Origin: SM23-73-3 sp964580215
GTDB lineage: Bacteria; Zixibacteria; MSB-5A5; SM1-73
Length of the DNA: 64,000 nt
Direction of reading: 5' to 3'
Assembly (NCBI GenBank): GCA_964580215.1
Contig: CAZOJT010000008.1
Span: 30,396 to 94,395, forward strand
Position numbers and translations under genes: made by a program. Shown piece by piece: positions 16,727 to 24,587 of this stretch (position 1 is its first letter; each line of letters begins with the position of its first letter). The notes under the pieces were generated by a model. That model was not told where the DNA came from, searched no databases, and worked only from the letters and a program-made list of their open reading frames with translations.

Positions 16727-17962
16727 ATGAAGATACTGGTCTTAAATTGCGGCAGTTCATCGGTAAAGTATCAATTCATTGATATTGATAAGGGTTATGT
16801 GCTGGCTAAAGGAATGGTGTCACGCATCGGAATGAGTGGGGCAGTTTTGGTACACAAGCCCCATGACCGACCGGAGGTCACCATATCCGGAGAAATCTTG
16901 GATCACATCATGGCGGTGGAGCACGTGATCGCCATGTTGCTTTCACCCAATCACGGAGTGATCCGAGATAAATTGGAAATAGAAGCGGTGGGTCATCGGG
17001 TGGTGCATGGAGGTGAAAAATTTCCTGATTCAGTTCTCATAAACCAGGAGGTGATGCAGGTTCTGAGAAGCTGTATTGAGTTAGCGCCTCTTCACAATCC
17101 CCACAATATCCGGGGAATAAAAGCCTGCGAGCAGATACTTCCGGGAGTCCCCCAAGTGGCGGTATTTGATACCGCATTTCATCAAAAAATGCCCCCCTAT
17201 GCGTACGTCTATGGAATTCCCTATGTGCTGTATAAAAGATACAGAATAAGACGATATGGCTTTCATGGCACCTCACATTTTTATGTCTCCAGACGCGCCG
17301 CCAAAATGATGAATCGACCCATCGAGGAGTTAAATATGATTACCTGTCATCTGGGAAATGGAGCCAGCATGACGGCGATCAAAGGAGGGGTATCAGTGGA
17401 TACTTCCATGGGATTCACTCCGCTGGAGGGACTTTTAATGGGGACTCGTTCCGGTGATTTGGATCCAGCCATAATTTTGCACATCATGGCCCGAGAGGAG
17501 CTCTCCTTGCACGAAGCCAATACCCTGCTCAACAAACATAGCGGACTGCAGGGCATCTCCGGGGTCTCCGGAGATATGCGAGATATAATCAGTGAGGCAC
17601 AAAAAGGAAACTCCTCTGCACAATTGGCCCTGGATGTGTATTGCTATCGCATTCGGAAGTATATCGGAGCCTATGCCGCAGTCTTAGGAGGCTTGGATGC
17701 TTTAGTTTTCACCGCTGGCATAGGAGAAAACTCCCCAGTGGTAAGAAAAAAATCCTGCCAGAATTTGGGGTTTCTGAGTATCAAAATCGATGAGGAAAAG
17801 AATGAGCAAGCCTCGAGCAAGCAGGCAAAAGAGATACAGACCAATGATTCTAAGGTGAAGGTATTCTCCATCCCTACTAATGAAGAACTGGTGATAGCCT
17901 TAGACACCAAAAGGGTCCTCCATGAAGCAAAAGAGAAAAAAAAGATGCATAAAGGGGTCTAA
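16727..17962 (+). CDS. ackA: Acetate kinase
   Basis: 411 aa. The ASKHA-fold motifs are in order: NCGSSSVKYQ at 6-15, GHRVVHGGEKF near 87-97, ELAPLHNPHN, FDTAFH, GFHGTSHFYV near 180, CHLGNGASM near 206, SMGFTPLEGLLMGTRSGDLD near 225, and TAGIGENSPVVR near 325. It interconverts acetyl-P + ADP with acetate + ATP. A butyrate kinase is less likely given the GLQGISGVSGDMRDI segment. No phosphotransacetylase gene is in the window. The C-terminus has a lysine-rich tail (EKKKMHKGV). The next gene starts three bases after the stop. Confidence 0.96.
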   Translation: MKILVLNCGSSSVKYQFIDIDKGYVLAKGMVSRIGMSGAVLVHKPHDRPEVTISGEILDHIMAVEHVIAMLLSPNHGVIRDKLEIEAVGHRVVHGGEKFPDSVLINQEVMQVLRSCIELAPLHNPHNIRGIKACEQILPGVPQVAVFDTAFHQKMPPYAYVYGIPYVLYKRYRIRRYGFHGTSHFYVSRRAAKMMNRPIEELNMITCHLGNGASMTAIKGGVSVDTSMGFTPLEGLLMGTRSGDLDPAIILHIMAREELSLHEANTLLNKHSGLQGISGVSGDMRDIISEAQKGNSSAQLALDVYCYRIRKYIGAYAAVLGGLDALVFTAGIGENSPVVRKKSCQNLGFLSIKIDEEKNEQASSKQAKEIQTNDSKVKVFSIPTNEELVIALDTKRVLHEAKEKKKMHKGV

Positions 17963-17964
17963 AG

Positions 17965-18297
17965 TTGAAAAGAGCTTTTCTGTTCCTTCTGTGTTTATCT
18001 TTCGTGATCGGATGTGAACAATCAAAGACCGAAATTCTCCAGAGGCGGCTGGATGATTTCAGAAACGTTTTGCCACCTGAGTTGAAAGAAGAGTTCGACT
18101 CAAAAAACTATCAGGTGGTGGCGAAAGGAATTGATTCCCTTCAGCAAGCCGATCTCGCCTTCAAAGAAAAATACCAGAGATTAAAACGTGAAGAGTTGAT
18201 AGATGCCTTTTCTCCTGAAGAGGTGGTGGATTTCTTCAGAGAACATTTTGTGGAGGAGATAGAAAGGCTCAAGCAAGCAAAGAAGAGGAACTGGTAA
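17965..18297 (+). CDS. Small lipoprotein of unknown function
   Basis: 110 aa from a TTG start, with AGGGGTC nine bases upstream. The lipobox is SFVIGC with Cys at about 17. The mature part is charged and predicted mostly helical, with no family that I recognise. The start lies two bases after the ackA stop, so the two are translated together. A 280-bp repeat region follows before nfnA. Confidence 0.75.
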   Translation: MKRAFLFLLCLSFVIGCEQSKTEILQRRLDDFRNVLPPELKEEFDSKNYQVVAKGIDSLQQADLAFKEKYQRLKREELIDAFSPEEVVDFFREHFVEEIERLKQAKKRNW

Positions 18298-18300
18298 CAA

Positions 18301-18530
18301 AGTTATTCGAAGCTCGTTTGAAGGTGTCGAAGCCAGTCTCGAAGCTTGAAGCTCGGTGATAGAAGCTGGAAAACTTCCAAATGCTCCCTGTGGATGTTAT
18401 CATCCACAGGGAAAAGTTCGGGGATGATAACATCCCCGAGGAGCCAAAATGGAAGCAGGAGAATTTCGAGCCTTGAGTTTCGAGAATCGAGCTTTATAAC
18501 CAGCTTCGCCAACGACAAACGATATCCGAA
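18301..18530. repeat. Inverted-repeat region (family F) between lipoprotein and nfnA
   Basis: Short arms of the type TCGAAGCTTGAAGCTCG alternate. A hairpin CCCTGTGGATG-TTAT-CATCCACAGGG is at 18382-18407, and CGGGGATG-ATAA-CATCCCCG follows at 18419-18438. The end (AAGCTTCGCCAACGACAAACG type) is the inverse of the copy at 6259-6330. Confidence 0.65.
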
Positions 18531-18578
18531 TTTTTTACTTTATCACTTTGAGTTTCGACTTTTTTACAGGAGGACGGC

Positions 18579-19439
18579 TTGAACGAGATAATTGAACTAA
18601 AAAAGCTTGCTCCCCAGATAAACCTGCTCAAGCTGAATGTTCCATTGATTACCCAAAAGGCAAAAGCGGGTCAGTTTGTGGTGCTGAGAATCAACGAGGA
18701 GGGTGAGAGGATCCCCATGTCCATAACCGATCTGGACGCCAAAACCGGGATTCTCACCATTATCTTTCAGGAAGTAGGTAAGTCGACCGCCCATCTGGCG
18801 ACCTTAAAGAAGGGAGATCGTTTAGCGGATGTGGTGGGTCCTCTGGGTATTCCCACACATATAGGGAACTTCAGCACCTGCGTCTGCGTTGGCGGAGGAA
18901 TTGGAATCGCCCCCATTTACTTTGTGGCTAAGACCTTAAAACAGATGGGGAATAAGGTGATCTCCATAATCGGTGCCCGCAGAAAGAATCTGTTGATCTT
19001 GGAAGAGGAAATGAAAAGCTTAAGTGACAGGCTTTTGATCTCCACAGATGATGGCTCGTATGGTCACCACGGCTTTGTGACCGACCTTTTGACTCAGCTT
19101 CTCTCGGAGAAGAAGGTTAAAGTTGACTTCATAATGGCTATCGGACCGGTTGTGATGATGAGGGCAGTTTGCAAGGTGACCGCTCCTTGGGGGATCAAAA
19201 CCGTGGTCAGCTTAAATCCCATCATGGTGGATGCTACTGGTATGTGTGGAGCATGTCGGGTGACGGTGGGAGGAAAGACCAAGTTTGCCTGTGTGGATGG
19301 TCCCGATTTCGATGGGCACCATGTCGATTTCGATGAGTTGCTCAAAAGACAGGCGATGTATTTAAAGCAGGAAAAGATAGCCATGGAAAGATTTAACCGG
19401 AAGTTGAGGGGTAAGACAAAAGAGGGAGTATCAAGATGA
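18579..19439 (+). CDS. nfnA: NfnA: FAD/[2Fe-2S] subunit of NADH-dependent ferredoxin:NADP+ oxidoreductase
   Basis: 286 aa from a TTG with AGGAGG five bases upstream, a strong site that decides this start. N-terminal FAD-binding barrel (AGQFVVLRI, ERIPMSITDLD), nucleotide-binding half (VGGGIGIAPIYFVAKTLK) and a C-terminal iron-sulfur motif GMCGACRVTVGG ... FACVDGPDFDG. The family also includes sulfide dehydrogenase beta subunits and PyrK-like proteins; the partner gene settles the call. NfnAB bifurcates electrons between NADPH, NAD+ and ferredoxin. The stop overlaps the nfnB start (ATGA). Confidence 0.92.
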   Translation: MNEIIELKKLAPQINLLKLNVPLITQKAKAGQFVVLRINEEGERIPMSITDLDAKTGILTIIFQEVGKSTAHLATLKKGDRLADVVGPLGIPTHIGNFSTCVCVGGGIGIAPIYFVAKTLKQMGNKVISIIGARRKNLLILEEEMKSLSDRLLISTDDGSYGHHGFVTDLLTQLLSEKKVKVDFIMAIGPVVMMRAVCKVTAPWGIKTVVSLNPIMVDATGMCGACRVTVGGKTKFACVDGPDFDGHHVDFDELLKRQAMYLKQEKIAMERFNRKLRGKTKEGVSR

Positions 19440-20839
19440 ATACGAAAGATAAGCTGAAGATACCCCGACAGAAGATGCCAGAGCAGGGTCCCAAGGAGAG
19501 GATCAAAAACTTCCGGGAGGTTCCCTTCGGCTATACCCCCGAGTTGGCTATGAAGGAGGCTCAAAGATGCTTGCAATGCAAGAAGCCAGTATGCATAGAT
19601 GGCTGTCCGGTGGAGATAAATATCCCGGAGTTTATCCGGCTGATAGCCGAAGGGGATTTTACAGAAGCGGCAAAGGAGCTAAAGAAAACTAACAGTCTTC
19701 CCGCCATCTGCGGAAGGGTATGCCCTCAGGAGGATCAATGCGAGAAGGTATGTGTGCTGGCAAAAAAGTATGAGCCGGTGGCTATTGGACATCTGGAGAG
19801 GTTTGCCGCTGACTACGAAAGGGAACAGGGAGAAGTGGAGATTCCCCAAATCGCCCCGCCCACCGGAAAGAAGGTGGCCATAGTGGGATCAGGTCCTGCC
19901 GGCCTGACCCTGGCTGGCGACCTTATCAAACTGGGACACCAGGTAACCATCTTCGAGGCATTGCACAAAACCGGAGGTGTTTTAGTCTACGGCATACCGG
20001 AATTCAGACTCCCTAAAAGCATAGTCCAGGCAGAGGTGGACTATCTATCGAAATTGGGTGTGGAGATCAAGACCAGCTTCGTGATAGGAAAGCTATGGAC
20101 CATTGATGAGCTGTTCAGCCAGGGATACCAGGCGGTGTTCATCGGCACCGGGGCCGGACTGCCCAATTTCATGCGCATCCCCGGGGAGAATCTCAACGGG
20201 ATTTACTCTGCCAACGAATACCTCACCAGATCCAATCTGATGAAGGCTTATAGCTTCCCCGAGTACGACACCCCCATCTTTTCAGGCAAGAATGTAGCAG
20301 TTTTAGGTGGTGGAAATACTGCCATGGATTCGGTGCGCACCGCATTAAGACTGGGCGCAGAAAACGCCTACATCGTCTATCGTCGATCCAGAAAGGAGAT
20401 GCCGGCTCGAATCGATGAGATTCATCATGCCGAACAGGAGGGCGTTCAGTTTCATTTTCTCACCACCCCCATAAAGTATAACGGGAATGCGGATGGCTGG
20501 GTAACCTCCATGGAGTGCCTGAAGATGAAGTTAGGGGAGCCGGATGCTTCCGGACGAAGGCGCCCGGTGCCAATCGAAGGCTCAAACTATACCATGGAGG
20601 TGGATACGGTTGTAGTAGCCATTGGAAACAGTTCTAATCCTCTGGTGCCTCAGACCACCCCCGGGTTGGAGGTAAACAAATGGGGGAATATTGTTGCGGA
20701 TGCGGAGACCGGACGAACCTCGCGCGAAGGCGTTTGGGCAGGTGGCGACATAGTTACTGGAGGAGCCACGGTGATATTAGCCGCCGGCGCAGGCAAAAAA
20801 GCCGCCAAGGACATACATCGATACTTAGAAAATGTGTGA
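19436..20839 (+). CDS. nfnB: NfnB: GltD-like FAD/[4Fe-4S] subunit of NADH-dependent ferredoxin:NADP+ oxidoreductase
   Basis: 467 aa. The N-terminal 4Fe-4S region has CLQCKKPVCIDGCPV at about 42-56 and CGRVCPQEDQCEKVC at about 86-100. Two Rossmann motifs follow, VAIVGSGPAGLTLAGDL (FAD) near 142 and VAVLGGGNTAMDSVRTA (NADPH) near 285, ending GVWAGGDIVTGGATVILAAGAG. Alone it could be called a glutamate synthase small subunit, but no GltB is present and nfnA overlaps it by four bases. It balances redox carriers in a fermentative or anaerobic metabolism, fitting the neighbouring acyl-CoA and acetate kinase genes. Confidence 0.93.
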   Translation: MNTKDKLKIPRQKMPEQGPKERIKNFREVPFGYTPELAMKEAQRCLQCKKPVCIDGCPVEINIPEFIRLIAEGDFTEAAKELKKTNSLPAICGRVCPQEDQCEKVCVLAKKYEPVAIGHLERFAADYEREQGEVEIPQIAPPTGKKVAIVGSGPAGLTLAGDLIKLGHQVTIFEALHKTGGVLVYGIPEFRLPKSIVQAEVDYLSKLGVEIKTSFVIGKLWTIDELFSQGYQAVFIGTGAGLPNFMRIPGENLNGIYSANEYLTRSNLMKAYSFPEYDTPIFSGKNVAVLGGGNTAMDSVRTALRLGAENAYIVYRRSRKEMPARIDEIHHAEQEGVQFHFLTTPIKYNGNADGWVTSMECLKMKLGEPDASGRRRPVPIEGSNYTMEVDTVVVAIGNSSNPLVPQTTPGLEVNKWGNIVADAETGRTSREGVWAGGDIVTGGATVILAAGAGKKAAKDIHRYLENV

Positions 20840-20852
20840 TATTAATAGTTGC

Positions 20853-20996
20853 ACCTCTCTTGGACTTGATTGAAGCACTGAGATACGAATAGGATCAGAG
20901 ACCTATCAGATCACCCTCTCCCTAACCCTCTCCCATCGAGGGAGAGGGAACTGGGTCTTCCCTCCCTTGACGGGAGGGAATAAAAGGGAGGGTGAA
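20853..20996 (+). repeat. Long direct repeat, family E, copy 1
   Basis: About 144 bp: TTGGACTTGATTGAAGCAC ... ATACGAATAGGATCAGAGACC, then CCCTCTCC ... GGAGAGGG and CCCTCCCTTGACGGGAGGG hairpins, then AAAAGGGAGGGTGAA. Copy 2 in the same orientation at 24053-24194 is very similar throughout. Short fragments of the first part lie at 21179-21206 and 24239-24266. Confidence 0.8.
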
Positions 20997-21921
20997 GTCG
21001 ACAGGTGGCCCGGCCTGACCAGCAGCCCGACCCACCCACAGAGACCCCTCACAGCTGATTGAGCAGATTAAGCTGATACAAGCGATTCCTATGTGCTTAG
21101 ATTGTTTCATCTGCAGTGAATGCCCTTCGTAGGAATATTCTTCGGCTTCTACCCTGCCAGAAAAGCCTCCCTTTTGGACCCGATTGAAGCGTTAAGATAC
21201 GAGTAGTCTCGAAAGTTAGGTATTGCACACCTACCCGCACGGGTGCTCGTCGGGGCAGAGGGGCTCGGACGAGCCCGGAATGCGTGACCGGTGGTTCTGG
21301 TGCATCTGGTGGTTCTGGTGCTTCTGGTGGTTGTTTTTATTTTTTTCTCACTTTTCCTCCAACCTGGCTGAATTCAAGGTGTTAGGTTCAATATTCAAGT
21401 TCAAAGTTCAAGGTTTAACGTTTAAGGTTAGAAGATCAAAATTCAAAATCACAACTCATAATTCAAAGTTACGCATTCTATAAATTCGGTAAGGGTGCAT
21501 GTACAATATATTCCATCTCCTATAAATACTGGAGCTATCCTATTTAACATTGAAGTTGTTGTGAATTTGCTTTGGGTGGGAATAGAGACTACGGGTTATG
21601 TATCAGAATGGTTCGAAACTCACCGCTCACCACAAGTGCTTCGAAACTCAGCATAAATGGTTCGAGACTCACCATAATATGGTTCGAAGCTCACCATGAA
21701 TGGGGTTCCATCCACCCCCGCCTTTGGTGGTTCGACTTCGCTCACCACCCTGAGTGAATCGAAGGGCGGGATCTTCGACTTACTAAAGAGAGGGGGGTCT
21801 GGGGGTGAGTTCGAACCTTTACTCTCCCACAGCAGAGCTGTAGGCCACCCGTCCAGCCCATTGAATACAAATTAGGCCAAACTTATAACGATACAAGATC
21901 AAAACCTTATGCGACGTCGAC
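20997..21921. other. Non-coding accessory region rich in simple and tandem repeats
   Basis: No credible gene. Contents: a GATTGAAGCGTTAAGATACG fragment (21179-21206); CGGGTGCTCG/GAGCCCGG palindromes (21235-21280); an 18-bp-period tandem repeat at 21291-21333; a low-complexity run of TTCAAAGTTCAAGG-like words (21372-21478); the 21-22-bp tandem repeat at 21606-21704; and GGTTCGACTTCGCTCACC units (21727-21770). CCCACAGCAGAGCTGT at 21827-21842 recurs at 24210-24225. Confidence 0.6.
21606..21704. repeat. Tandem repeat of about 21 bp, four to five units
   Basis: Diverged units of AATGGTTCGAAACTCACCAT follow one another. There are no spacers of constant length and no cas genes, so this is not a CRISPR array. 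Confidence 0.7.
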
Positions 21922-22920
21922 TTAAGCATTCCGCCGGGGCCATCTTCGTCCTCCCATTACAAGATGAATAATCGCAAAAGCATAACAGACTACATTCACG
22001 ATTAGCACCAAAAGTGAGGCAAACCACAATTGATTGAATATCAAAAGAATTGGTGGAAACTGGCCTTGGAATGCAGATGAAGATAGAACAGAAAAGGCTC
22101 TTTCCAAATCCAGGTGACCATTTCTTTCCAAGGTGGTTCCAAGTAAAGATAACACGAGTAAAAGAAGACCTAGAGACAAGAATCCGACATAAACTTTTGC
22201 TAAAAGAGCTTGTAGTTGAATGTTCGTTGAACCGCGAGCGAATGCAATCACTGCCGTAGTAAATCCGCCAAACAGAATACTTATAGACACTATGATCTGC
22301 CACTCACCTGATTGTAGAAATGCAGATTGCAGGAGAACAGACAATTTTGGAAAGTAATAAAGCGTAGGGAAATAAAGAAATGATGTAGCTGCTGTCAGAG
22401 CCACAGCGGGGAACTCATCAGGTAGCGCAAACCCTGATAATCTAAACGGTACGTCAATATCAGGATTCAGATGTTCAATTGTGGGCTTAATTATTTTCTC
22501 GAAATAGACATTTACAATAGCACCTGTGAAAATAATCATAGAACCAATGAACCAGATCGTACTCTTGGTTACAAACCCCAAGGTGAAGAAGAACAGACAA
22601 CCCATAAACCAACTCAGCATTGAATAACTAGGTGTAACAATACCTTTTGCTATATCACTCCAAGAATCGAAGACCAGAGCCAATGCTATATAGACTATGT
22701 TGTACCCTATGTAGATTAATATGAGAGAAGACCACGAAAGATTCAAAATGTCATGAGATAGAATAATGAGAATTAACATAATCAACGAGAAGCAGAATCT
22801 TGTTATCATACTAACCCTGGGTGTTTTTTCAATGAAAGGTAGCTTTGCGACGGCATGGAATATGACGATTAGTGCGAAATAGGAAAGCCAAAGTAATCCT
22901 TCAGAAGGACCTCCAACCAT
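21922..22920 (-). CDS. Multi-pass membrane protein of unknown family
   Basis: 332 aa with about nine or ten hydrophobic segments, starting MVGGPSEGLLWLSYFALIVI. AGGGGAG lies before the ATG. A middle loop (EKIIKPTIEHLNPDIDVPF, about 155-175) is hydrophilic. The C-terminus is basic (MGGRRWPRRNA). I recognise no domain. Base composition looks more AT-rich than the flanking metabolic genes, and the gene lies within the repeat-bracketed accessory segment, so acquisition from elsewhere is plausible. Confidence 0.75.
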   Translation of the reverse strand: MVGGPSEGLLWLSYFALIVIFHAVAKLPFIEKTPRVSMITRFCFSLIMLILIILSHDILNLSWSSLILIYIGYNIVYIALALVFDSWSDIAKGIVTPSYSMLSWFMGCLFFFTLGFVTKSTIWFIGSMIIFTGAIVNVYFEKIIKPTIEHLNPDIDVPFRLSGFALPDEFPAVALTAATSFLYFPTLYYFPKLSVLLQSAFLQSGEWQIIVSISILFGGFTTAVIAFARGSTNIQLQALLAKVYVGFLSLGLLLLVLSLLGTTLERNGHLDLERAFSVLSSSAFQGQFPPILLIFNQLWFASLLVLIVNVVCYAFAIIHLVMGGRRWPRRNA

Positions 22921-23017
22921 TTTCTCCCCTTGACATTACAATGAAAATGAAAACCTATGCCTGTATGGTCACAAGACCCAATGGGAAACACAAGGCATTA
23001 TGAATAGTCTCAACCTC

Positions 23018-23104
23018 GTAAGTCAGGTGGCCTGCGCCCAGACGGGCTCGTCCGAGCACCTGAGAAAAGAACAGTGTGACGAGCACGAGGCTCCTGAGCA
23101 ACGA
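23018..23104. repeat. GC-rich short palindromes upstream of orphan gene
   Basis: Words such as CAGACGGGCTCGTCCGAGCAC and GACGAGCACGAGGCTCCTGAG resemble the palindromes at 21235-21280. No gene. Confidence 0.4.
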
Positions 23105-23114
23105 GGTAAATACA

Positions 23115-23651
23115 TTACTCATTCAAGAGTCTCAAAAGCTGTTCCATTGCCAGTTCATGAGTTTTGTGATGACCACCTATTCTTGTGGTTATTTCAAAAA
23201 TACTAATTGCTTTAGAGGCATATTCTCTCCATGTATTGTCACCACGTTTTTGTAAGCAAAGGGCCATGGCATAGTAAGAAAAGGGAAAACGAGGGTACTC
23301 TTGGATCGTTCGTTCGTATCGTTTCAAAGATTCATCGTCGCATTTGAAACCGACCTCTCCTTCCTTTTCAGTTACTGTTGGTTCAATGATTCTAGAAATC
23401 CCAGTTGAATGTTCAAGTCCCCACCCAGCTACGAACGATTTACCACGTAGATCTAACTTCGAAACATTAGCATAATCCCTTATGTCTGCAAGTTCTTGAT
23501 TCTTCTGCCTGACGGTGATTGCTTGGATTATGGCTACAATTACAAGAAGAGATATTACCGTAATTTTCCATAGTCCTTTACGTTTTTCTGGTCTAAGCAC
23601 TCCAATGATCCCAATTATCAGGGCTGCTAGAATAAGAAGGGTCTGTAACAT
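23115..23651 (-). CDS. Membrane-anchored protein of unknown function
   Basis: 178 aa. Two hydrophobic segments at about 3-18 and 29-46 are separated by a short basic loop (RPEKRKGLW); the remaining 130 residues are soluble and helical. FPFSYYAMALCLQKRGDNTWREYASKAI near 125-150 looks like a single TPR-like pair. I recognise no family. It has its own consensus promoter about 145 bases upstream and lies in the accessory segment next to the other orphan membrane gene. Confidence 0.7.
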   Translation of the reverse strand: MLQTLLILAALIIGIIGVLRPEKRKGLWKITVISLLVIVAIIQAITVRQKNQELADIRDYANVSKLDLRGKSFVAGWGLEHSTGISRIIEPTVTEKEGEVGFKCDDESLKRYERTIQEYPRFPFSYYAMALCLQKRGDNTWREYASKAISIFEITTRIGGHHKTHELAMEQLLRLLNE

Positions 23652-23795
23652 TCTATTATAATCCTTTCGTCGTGATAATTGCCCTAACTACTGATTATCT
23701 GGTTCCCATATAAGAACCTTTGTCTGCCTTGGCGTCAGACAAAGACACCCATGCATATCGCCCGTAAGCTGCGTCTTGCGAGATAGTCAATCCAT

Positions 23796-23823
23796 ATTAT
23801 AATCATTGATGCAACCTTGTCAA
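23796..23823 (-). promoter_or_regulatory. Consensus sigma-70 promoter for the 178-aa orphan gene
   Basis: On the minus strand TTGACA is followed after 16 bases by TATAAT, a perfect match to both boxes. The leader contains a 9-bp hairpin CTTTGTCTG ... CAGACAAAG at 23726-23752. Confidence 0.75.
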
Positions 23824-23880
23824 CCACTTTCCAAATTATTTTTTAAATAGTTGCGTCAGGAGCTCCACTCCTGACGCTTT

Positions 23881-24050
23881 TATGGTTCGGACAGGGACCC
23901 CGCCATGGCGGGATTTCGCAAGCTCAACAAGCCCTGTCCCTACGGACTAAAAAATCATCCTGTGCCTGCCAGGTTCGTCCCGCAAAATGCGGGACGCATC
24001 CCCAGACCTGGCGGGAGCTACCTGTCGGGTCGGGGACCCGACAGGCACGG
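23881..24050. repeat. Family I and J repeats with inserted hairpins
   Basis: 23888-23944 is the CGGACAGGGAC/AAGCCCTGTCCC repeat of 5471-5497, split by a stretch of about 30 bp opening with CCCGCC-AT-GGCGGGA. 23961-24050 is the CTGCCAGGT ... ACCTGGCGGG repeat of 5524-5562, split by the 17-bp hairpin TCCCGCA-AAA-TGCGGGA at 23978-23994, followed by a CTGTCGGGTCG ... GACCCGACAG hairpin. Confidence 0.75.
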
Positions 24051-24052
24051 GA

Positions 24053-24194
24053 TCTCTCCTGGACTTGATTGAAGCGCTGAGATACGAGTAGGATCAGAGA
24101 CCATTAGACCACCCTCTCCTTAGTCCTCTCCCGTCAAGGGAGAGGAAACCATTCTTTCCCTCCCTCGATGGGAGGGAATAAAAGGGAGGGTGAA
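24053..24194 (+). repeat. Long direct repeat, family E, copy 2
   Basis: It matches 20853-20996 closely over its length and in the same orientation. The two copies bracket the segment with the orphan membrane genes. Confidence 0.8.
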
Positions 24195-24238
24195 ACAACT
24201 TCCGGAACTATCCCACAGCAGAGCTGTGGGTCAACCGT

Positions 24239-24502
24239 GATTGAAGCGTTGAGATATGAGTAGAAAGCAATTTGTAGGTCAACCATCCCGAAGGCCATTT
24301 GGCTCAAATGAGGTGGTTGACAATGTTTTCTATCATCCAAAAGAGCCACCTTTACCCGCAACCCTTTTTTATGCATGTCTCGGAACCATTTGGTCCTTCT
24401 TTTGGAGGCAGCATCTATTTCATCCGATTCATCAACGTGACTACAGGTTCCCACAAAGTATTCAGTGGTTGTATCCATATCACAAATTTGTACCTTAGAC
24501 AT
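24239..24502 (-). pseudogene. 5' fragment of a GNAT-like acetyltransferase gene
   Basis: The ATG at 24502 has AGGTGA upstream. The first 58 or so residues (EYFVGTCSHVDESDEIDAAS, RRTKWFRDMHKKGLRVKVAL) match from memory the N-terminus of a GNAT family that continues GFLY.MPIEICPWGP. Here similarity stops after VALLDDRKH, and the reading frame runs into repeat DNA (GATTGAAGCGTTGAGATATG unit at 24239). The acetyl-CoA-binding core is absent, so the gene is a truncated remnant, probably cut by repeat expansion or recombination. Confidence 0.55.
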
Positions 24503-24587
24503 TTTATCACCTTTTCTTTTCTAAGTCACATTCTGAAGACAATTCTTTTTTGTCGAGCAGTCCTTTGGACATTCTCGACCTACAACA

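Noticed and set aside
21606..21704. CRISPR array
   Set aside because: Repeats are contiguous and diverged, with no unique spacers of constant length and no cas genes nearby.
23700..23795. Short ORF (TISQDAAYGRYAWVSLSDAK) in the leader of the 178-aa gene
   Set aside because: It looks faintly protein-like, but has no good start and overlaps a hairpin; I cannot support a gene or a transposase remnant.
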